From: Erysipelotrichaceae bacterium
Lineage (GTDB): Bacteria > Bacillota_I > Bacilli_A > Erysipelotrichales > Erysipelotrichaceae
Direction: 5' to 3'
Length of the DNA stretch: 7,914 nt
Assembly: GCA_024681275.1 (NCBI GenBank)
Contig: JAILBD010000072.1
Span: forward strand, 1-7,914
The notes under the pieces: generated by a model
Told to the model about the DNA's origin: nothing
Databases searched by the model: none
Seen by the model: the letters and a program-made list of their open reading frames with translations, nothing else
Translations under genes and position numbers: made by a program
Shown: positions 5,400 through 7,914 of the stretch, one piece after another
Layout of the letters: every line of letters starts with the position of its first letter
Position numbering within the stretch: position 1 is the stretch's first letter

Positions 5400-6263
5400 T
5401 TAAATCTTTTTATAGAGCTCGTAGCAGTCGTGTCCTTCGGGAACATCTTTGAGCTCACCTCTGAGCAGATAACCGTTCTTTTTGAAGAAATCTACATTCC
5501 AGTCGCCTGCATCAGTCAGGATCATAGGCGTACCGTTTTCCTTTGCCAGTTTCTCCGCTTCCCTCAGCAGATACGTGCCCAGACCCTGCCGTCTCAATGG
5601 CTCTTCCACAAACAGCGCGTCAATATAGCCATATGCGCCTTTGTGCACGTCCGCGATCACGCCCGCAACAAAGCCGCCGTCTTTGTCCACAAGTTTCTTG
5701 TAAAAACCGATATTCTCGTATTCCGGCTCATAAGCCTCGTCATATGCGTCAAGGCCGTCTTGTATCACGTCCGCATCGTCCCCGCTGCCGAAGGAGACCT
5801 TGAACCTTGTACCGCTGTTGTTTGTCGGCACATAGTATGTCGTATCCCTGTCAAGATATTTGACCAACGAATAAGTGATATAGCCGTTTGCGTGCTTCAG
5901 CGTCGTAAATACTGTGTAGCCGTGTTTTTCATAGAACGGTCTTGCCATATAACTGGCGGTCCCAAGCGTCACGACCCGGCATCCCTTCTGCCTTGCGATA
6001 CGCTCGACTTCATGGAGGATCATCGAACCGATCCCCTGATGACGATAGCGTTCATCCACCCAAAGCTCTTCAAGCAAAACTCTTGACCAGTGGTATTCAT
6101 ACGCTTCTGCAACGCATCCACCGATGATCTCACCATTTTCGTTCTTGACCTTGAGAACGAACTCTTCCGCATCCGCATCCACTTCGCGCGGCACGATCTC
6201 ATTGATCTTTTCGCCGATATATGTGGCTTCTTCTTTCGTCAGATCCTCAATTTTGTATTCCAT
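5400..6263 (-). CDS. Tandem two-domain GNAT N-acetyltransferase
   Basis: 287 residues holding two GNAT domains in one chain. Domain 1 (about 1-136) has the acetyl-CoA loop RHQGIGS (74-80) after LEELWVDERY, and a C-terminal ARPFYEKHGY motif. Domain 2 (about 152-287) has RRQGLGT (224-230) after IDALFVEEPL, and VDFFKKNGY near 257-265. Both loops keep the Q/R-x-x-G-x-G/A pattern, so both could bind acetyl-CoA. The domains resemble each other around the loop and the helix after it, which suggests duplication or fusion of two single-domain acetyltransferases. Substrate unknown; small amines or amino-group toxins are usual for such proteins. GAGGAG lies about eight bases before the ATG. No signal peptide, so cytoplasmic. 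Confidence 0.92.
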   Translation of the reverse strand: MEYKIEDLTKEEATYIGEKINEIVPREVDADAEEFVLKVKNENGEIIGGCVAEAYEYHWSRVLLEELWVDERYRHQGIGSMILHEVERIARQKGCRVVTLGTASYMARPFYEKHGYTVFTTLKHANGYITYSLVKYLDRDTTYYVPTNNSGTRFKVSFGSGDDADVIQDGLDAYDEAYEPEYENIGFYKKLVDKDGGFVAGVIADVHKGAYGYIDALFVEEPLRRQGLGTYLLREAEKLAKENGTPMILTDAGDWNVDFFKKNGYLLRGELKDVPEGHDCYELYKKI

Positions 6264-6301
6264 ATGATCTTCTCCTCAAAACCGTATCTATCCATCATTT
6301 T

Positions 6302-6317
6302 CATCTGTTTTCAGATG
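6302..6317. repeat. Perfect inverted repeat upstream of the tandem GNAT gene
   Basis: CATCTG (6302-6307) and CAGATG (6312-6317) around TTTT, about 40 bases before the GNAT start codon. No T-run follows on either strand in a way that suits a terminator. It could be a regulator site or leader hairpin. No good promoter was found in the 169-base gap 6264-6432. Confidence 0.25.
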
Positions 6318-6398
6318 GTCGGCACCATTTGGTCAATGCGGTGCTTAAATGTGATCTCTCTTCTGGTGGTACAGGCAGCATACCGTCTCGACAAAACG

Positions 6399-6416
6399 GA
6401 TTTGATGAAACAAATC
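6399..6416 (-). terminator. Weak candidate terminator after the methyltransferase gene
   Basis: GATTTG (minus strand, 6411-6416) pairs with CAAATC (6399-6404) around a 6-base loop and is followed by CGTTTTG. The stem is short and AT-rich and the T-run is interrupted, so termination would be inefficient at best. It lies 16 bases after the methyltransferase stop. Confidence 0.2.
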
Positions 6417-6432
6417 AACAGACTGGAATTCG

Positions 6433-7215
6433 TTACTCTTTTTGGAGAATATCCAGCGTATGATGGGAAGCACCAATCAGATCCTGCCGCTCACAAATCG
6501 CAAAATGGTAATCCATCCACTTGCCGAAAGTCTCATCATCCATAGAGTCTATGCGTTCTCGCATGTAATTCGTTGCACCATCTGTGGCGACCAGTTTGAT
6601 TCTTTTGACAGGAACCGTCGAATCCAAGTCCGCAATCTCTTCTGTGCGCACCATCTCAAAAAGATCCTTCGGCTCACTTATACAATGCCAGTCAGAGGTC
6701 AGCATATTAAGGTCCATCACTTCATGCAGATGGTTCATCCCGAATACATACTGAATTACGGTCGGTTCATTCATACAATAAGCCACCAGGATATGACCGC
6801 CCGGTTTTGTCACACGCACCGCTTCAGAAAGTGCTCTCAGCTTTTCTTCTTTTGTGTAAAGGTGATACATCGGACCGAGCAGCATGGTCAGATCGAAAGT
6901 ATTATCAGAAAGCCGGGACAGATCCAGAGCATTTCCCTGGATTGTTGTGATAGGTTCCGTACCCTCTAATTTGGATCTCAGTATTTCCAGATTATGTTCG
7001 ATCAGCTCAACCGCAGTCACTTGAAGCCCCTTTTTCGCCAATGTTACACTGTAGCGACCTGTGCCGGCTCCAATTTCAAGGATATTGGGGTCTGAAATGC
7101 CTTTCAGGCATTCTTCTATGTATTTCATAGTGGTCAGGTATTCCACCTGTCCGTGACGGGAAAGAAGGCGCCCTTCTTCATCATAATTGTTGTAGTATTC
7201 TTCAAGATAATTCAT
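6433..7215 (-). CDS. Class I SAM-dependent methyltransferase
   Basis: 260 residues from the ATG at 7215. Motif I is ILEIGAGTGRYS (45-56), the ribose-binding acidic residue is E70 in VTAVELIEHN, the next SAM-contact motif is GNALDLS (94-100), the catalytic-site strand is FDLTMLLGPMYHLY (107-120), and the post-motif is TKPGGHILVAY (136-146). The N-terminus YYNNYDEEGRLLSRHGQVEYLTT (7-29) is typical of a Bacillota group of uncharacterised methyltransferases. The substrate is unknown; the long C-terminal region (about 147-260) probably forms the acceptor lid. An ATG at 7236 would add seven residues but has no ribosome binding site, whereas GGAG lies eight bases before 7215. It lies 93 bases after the SdpI-family gene. 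Confidence 0.93.
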   Translation of the reverse strand: MNYLEEYYNNYDEEGRLLSRHGQVEYLTTMKYIEECLKGISDPNILEIGAGTGRYSVTLAKKGLQVTAVELIEHNLEILRSKLEGTEPITTIQGNALDLSRLSDNTFDLTMLLGPMYHLYTKEEKLRALSEAVRVTKPGGHILVAYCMNEPTVIQYVFGMNHLHEVMDLNMLTSDWHCISEPKDLFEMVRTEEIADLDSTVPVKRIKLVATDGATNYMRERIDSMDDETFGKWMDYHFAICERQDLIGASHHTLDILQKE

Positions 7216-7223
7216 GGCTTTTT

Positions 7224-7227
7224 CTCC
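7224..7227 (-). promoter_or_regulatory. Ribosome binding site deciding the 7215 start
   Basis: GGAG on the minus strand, eight bases before the ATG at 7215. It lies inside the extra seven codons of the alternative start at 7236, which has no such site. Confidence 0.55.
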
Positions 7228-7275
7228 ATAAATCATAAATTGTATTCGTCATACCGGTTCTCTTTGATCGTTCTT

Positions 7276-7305
7276 CTTATAACCATAACCGGGCTTTGGG
7301 CACAA
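7276..7305 (-). promoter_or_regulatory. Possible weak promoter upstream of the methyltransferase gene
   Basis: Minus-strand TTGTGC (7300-7305) and TATAAG (7276-7281) are 18 bases apart, a weak -35 with a good -10. It lies directly after the SdpI-family stop codon. Inverted arms CCGGTT and AACCGG (7287-7292 and 7254-7259) flank the -10 box. Suggestive only. Confidence 0.25.
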
Positions 7306-7308
7306 AAG

Positions 7309-7914
7309 TCACAAACCTTTCTTTGCATGCAGCCAATAGGAATAAATGCAAGGCACCAATACCATTATAAGAATTATGCCGACCAGCCATTGAGCCGGAT
7401 CAAACCGTATCACAGAAATCAGAACCATAAGAATACCGCAGACCATCCACAGATATCCGGCGAGACGATGGGTCCGATTCCAGTTTTCCTCGTTTGCAAG
7501 CGTCCAGGGGATCTTTATCCCGATCGTATAGTTCTGTCTTGCTTTTGGCAGATAGTTTCCGATTATGATGTACATCAGGCCCAGCAGCAGCCCGCTGAAA
7601 AAAGTGATGTCCAGTTCATAGCCCAGATTGATAGGATACATGGTTGCCGCAGCGGCAAGAGAGATAACCGGAGCAATCCAAAGCACAAGCGAGAACATCT
7701 TTTGACTGATGTTCTGCCTTTTGGGATCATGTGATGTGACGAATGCTCCCAGCCAAAGTACAGCCAGAAGAAACACCGGTATTCCAAACACAGCAATTGC
7801 CTTGCTGCTGAACCCATTTGCCTCGTTATTTATTCCGAAATGTGTCGCCATCACATCCGGCAGACGATTCCAACAGAGGATACCGATCAGCATGGGAAGG
7901 ATCGTCACGATACT
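7309..7914 (-). CDS. SdpI-family membrane protein (DUF1648 plus SdpI), N-terminus outside window
   Basis: About 201 residues are visible; the frame is open at the right edge and the first residues (perhaps 10-20) are missing. The GTG at 7908 is in frame but is best read as an internal Val. The first part, with WNRLPDVMATHFG and then NGFSSK, is the DUF1648 signature. The second part has GNYLPKARQNYTIGIK, PWTL and NWNRTHRLAG, the SdpI signature. About five to six hydrophobic helices are visible. In Bacillus subtilis, SdpI protects cells from the SdpC cannibalism toxin and works with the repressor SdpR. No SdpC, SdpAB or SdpR homologue appears in the visible part, so this could be an orphan immunity-type protein, or one whose partners lie to the right of the window. 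Confidence 0.93.
   Translation of the reverse strand, partial: SIVTILPMLIGILCWNRLPDVMATHFGINNEANGFSSKAIAVFGIPVFLLAVLWLGAFVTSHDPKRQNISQKMFSLVLWIAPVISLAAAATMYPINLGYELDITFFSGLLLGLMYIIIGNYLPKARQNYTIGIKIPWTLANEENWNRTHRLAGYLWMVCGILMVLISVIRFDPAQWLVGIILIMVLVPCIYSYWLHAKKGL

Noticed and set aside
5430..6086. A 218-residue open frame on the plus strand
   Set aside because: It is antisense to the tandem GNAT gene, shows no recognisable domain and has a Cys/His/Arg-rich composition typical of a shadow frame.
6331..6336. TTGACC on the minus strand as a -35 box for the tandem GNAT gene
   Set aside because: The only hexamers 16-18 bases downstream are TGAAAA-like and do not resemble a -10 box.
6318..6346. 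GGTGC/GCACC-like segments that briefly suggested a T-box or other riboswitch leader
   Set aside because: No T-box consensus, no specifier stem and no terminator/antiterminator pair could be found.
6090..6545. Plus-strand open frame spanning the gap 6264-6432
   Set aside because: Most of it is antisense to two well-supported genes, and the gap itself gives no protein-like sequence on either strand.

Overview
The window reads as a stretch of a mid-GC Bacillota (Firmicutes) chromosome, probably a host-associated member of the Erysipelotrichia or Clostridia. This is inferred from strong GGAGG-type ribosome binding sites, short intergenic gaps, and protein families typical of that phylum: SdpI, COG3315-type methyltransferase, GNAT, Nudix, and a small HMA protein ending in YEKKSLFG. 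Every gene I can support lies on the minus strand, so transcription runs from right to left. I see no tRNA, rRNA, transposase, integrase or CRISPR array.

Right block (7914 to 2680): an SdpI-family membrane protein cut by the window edge, a class I SAM methyltransferase, a tandem two-domain GNAT acetyltransferase, a single-domain GNAT acetyltransferase, a five-helix membrane protein of unknown function, an 80-residue protein of unknown function, a Nudix hydrolase and a nitrilase-superfamily hydrolase. Gaps are about 30 to 170 bases. The block ends at a clear intrinsic terminator at 2550-2591. These are small-molecule modification or detoxification type enzymes with no obvious common pathway.

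Regulatory gap (2374-2679): after the terminator comes a near-consensus vegetative promoter (TTGATA, 17-base spacer, TATAAT) facing left. An 8+8 base perfect inverted repeat of the form TTAG-N6-CTAA lies exactly on its predicted start site, and a leader of about 105 bases carries a GNRA-capped hairpin.

Left block (2373 to 1, continuing beyond the window): a tightly packed operon encoding a small HMA metal-binding protein, an LCM/COG3315-type methyltransferase, a UbiE-like methyltransferase and an ATC-hydrolase-family protein whose C-terminus lies outside the window. The stop of one gene abuts or overlaps the ribosome binding site of the next at two junctions. A metal-binding protein behind an operator resembling DtxR/IdeR-type sites, followed by two methyltransferases and a thiazoline-hydrolase-like enzyme, is the best candidate here for an undescribed metal-responsive small-molecule pathway. 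The function is inference; the operon structure and the promoter/operator are read directly from the sequence.
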